From positions 3,783,001 through 3,847,000 of the forward strand of contig PQWQ01000005.1 of NCBI GenBank assembly GCA_002943765.1: 64,000 bases of DNA, read 5' to 3'. This DNA comes from Psoroptes ovis. Taxonomy: Eukaryota; Arthropoda; Arachnida; Sarcoptiformes; Psoroptidae. The notes below the pieces were generated by a model that saw only the letters and a program-made list of their open reading frames with translations, searched no databases and was not told the DNA's origin. Made by a program: the position numbers and the translations under genes. Of this stretch, positions 63,597 to 64,000 are shown in pieces (positions within the stretch are counted from its first letter, which is position 1; each line of letters starts with the position of its first letter).

Positions 63597-64000
63597 ATGG
63601 TTTATCCAGAATTTCTAGGCTATTGTCTTATAGTATTTGGACCAGCAATTTCGATATTTTGCATGGTAATCGCTAAAGATCCTATTTGTATTATTATTAT
63701 GATCTCAGCGTAAGTTTTATTGATCAATATTTTAAATTCGATTGATAATTTTGTATTTAAAAATGTCTGCAGATGCTTTTTTTGGTTAATATCGCTGCTG
63801 TTATCATCAATATTATGGACAATCGTAACACCATTGAAAGAATATCTGGTATTCGGTGTTACATTTTCAATATTTTTCCAAGAAATTTTCCGTTATTTAT
63901 TTTATAAAGTTTTAAGGTATTATACTCTTCCCCAACCTCTTCCTCGACCTTATTGATGATTTGTCCATATTTTATAGGAAAGCTGAAGTCGGCCTCCAAA
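63597..64000 (+). CDS. aph-1: APH-1, gamma-secretase subunit (5' part)
   Basis: Three exons are visible: 63597-63709, 63773-63916 and 63978 to the window edge, where the gene is cut. The first about 90 residues match the APH-1 N-terminus: MVYPEFLGYCLIVFGPAIS, DPICIIIMISA, CFFWLISLLLSSILW, and SIFFQEIFRYLFYKVLRKAE (the human counterpart reads VLLQEVFRFAYYKLLKKAD). Two full membrane segments and most of a third are included. APH-1 is the multipass scaffold of gamma-secretase, with presenilin, nicastrin and PEN-2, which cleaves Notch and APP-like stubs. The start sits in a strong context (ACCATGG) directly after a good acceptor ending at 63591. With the CAG|GTAAAA donor at 63200 this implies a 392-bp leader intron. 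The glycine motif of the fourth membrane segment lies beyond the window. Confidence 0.93.

Overview
The window is AT-rich nuclear DNA from a eukaryote with a compact genome: introns are mostly 55-70 bp with GT..AG ends, proteins carry long Asn/Asp/Gln/Ser tracts, and every recognisable gene is a metazoan one. Intron size, composition and gene set suggest an arthropod, most likely a mite (an astigmatid such as a dust or mange mite is my best guess). That placement is inference; no gene here settles it.

Layout. The first 35 kb is gene-poor. It contains a 1,450-bp hAT transposon (13009-14458) with terminal inverted repeats, a perfect 8-bp target duplication and one intact 259-codon ORF, plus a few weak candidate exons on the minus strand. 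From 35 kb to the right edge the DNA is packed with conserved genes: an APMAP/strictosidine-synthase-like protein (+), HPS1 (+), drebrin-like/ABP1 (-), RhoBTB (+), O-GlcNAcase (-), an SLK/Slik Ste20 kinase (+), a TspanC8 tetraspanin (-), a synaptobrevin (-) and the 5' part of APH-1 (+, cut by the window edge). I rebuilt the exon chains by matching splice sites to conserved protein blocks; in each chain the phases agree and the summed coding length is a multiple of three (APH-1 excepted, being partial).

The dominant non-gene feature is a family of about 80-bp inverted-repeat elements. I count 59 copies, close to one per kb, 50 of them in the first 35 kb and none in a coding exon. They begin TTAGGTTGTCCGAAAAGTT, end with its inverse complement and usually sit between TA dinucleotides, so they look like mariner-type miniature transposons. 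There are two architectures: an asymmetric type A (54 copies) and a fully palindromic type B (5 copies). Type A is called '+' when its TGGCCGATTTTC box is on the plus strand (37 copies) and '-' otherwise (17). No transposase that could mobilise them is in the window.

The genes are independent housekeeping or signalling loci, not an operon. They cover organelle biogenesis and membrane traffic (HPS1, synaptobrevin), actin and endocytosis (drebrin-like), small-GTPase/ubiquitin scaffolding (RhoBTB), O-GlcNAc cycling (OGA), cortical kinase signalling (SLK) and regulated membrane proteolysis (TspanC8 tetraspanin and APH-1).
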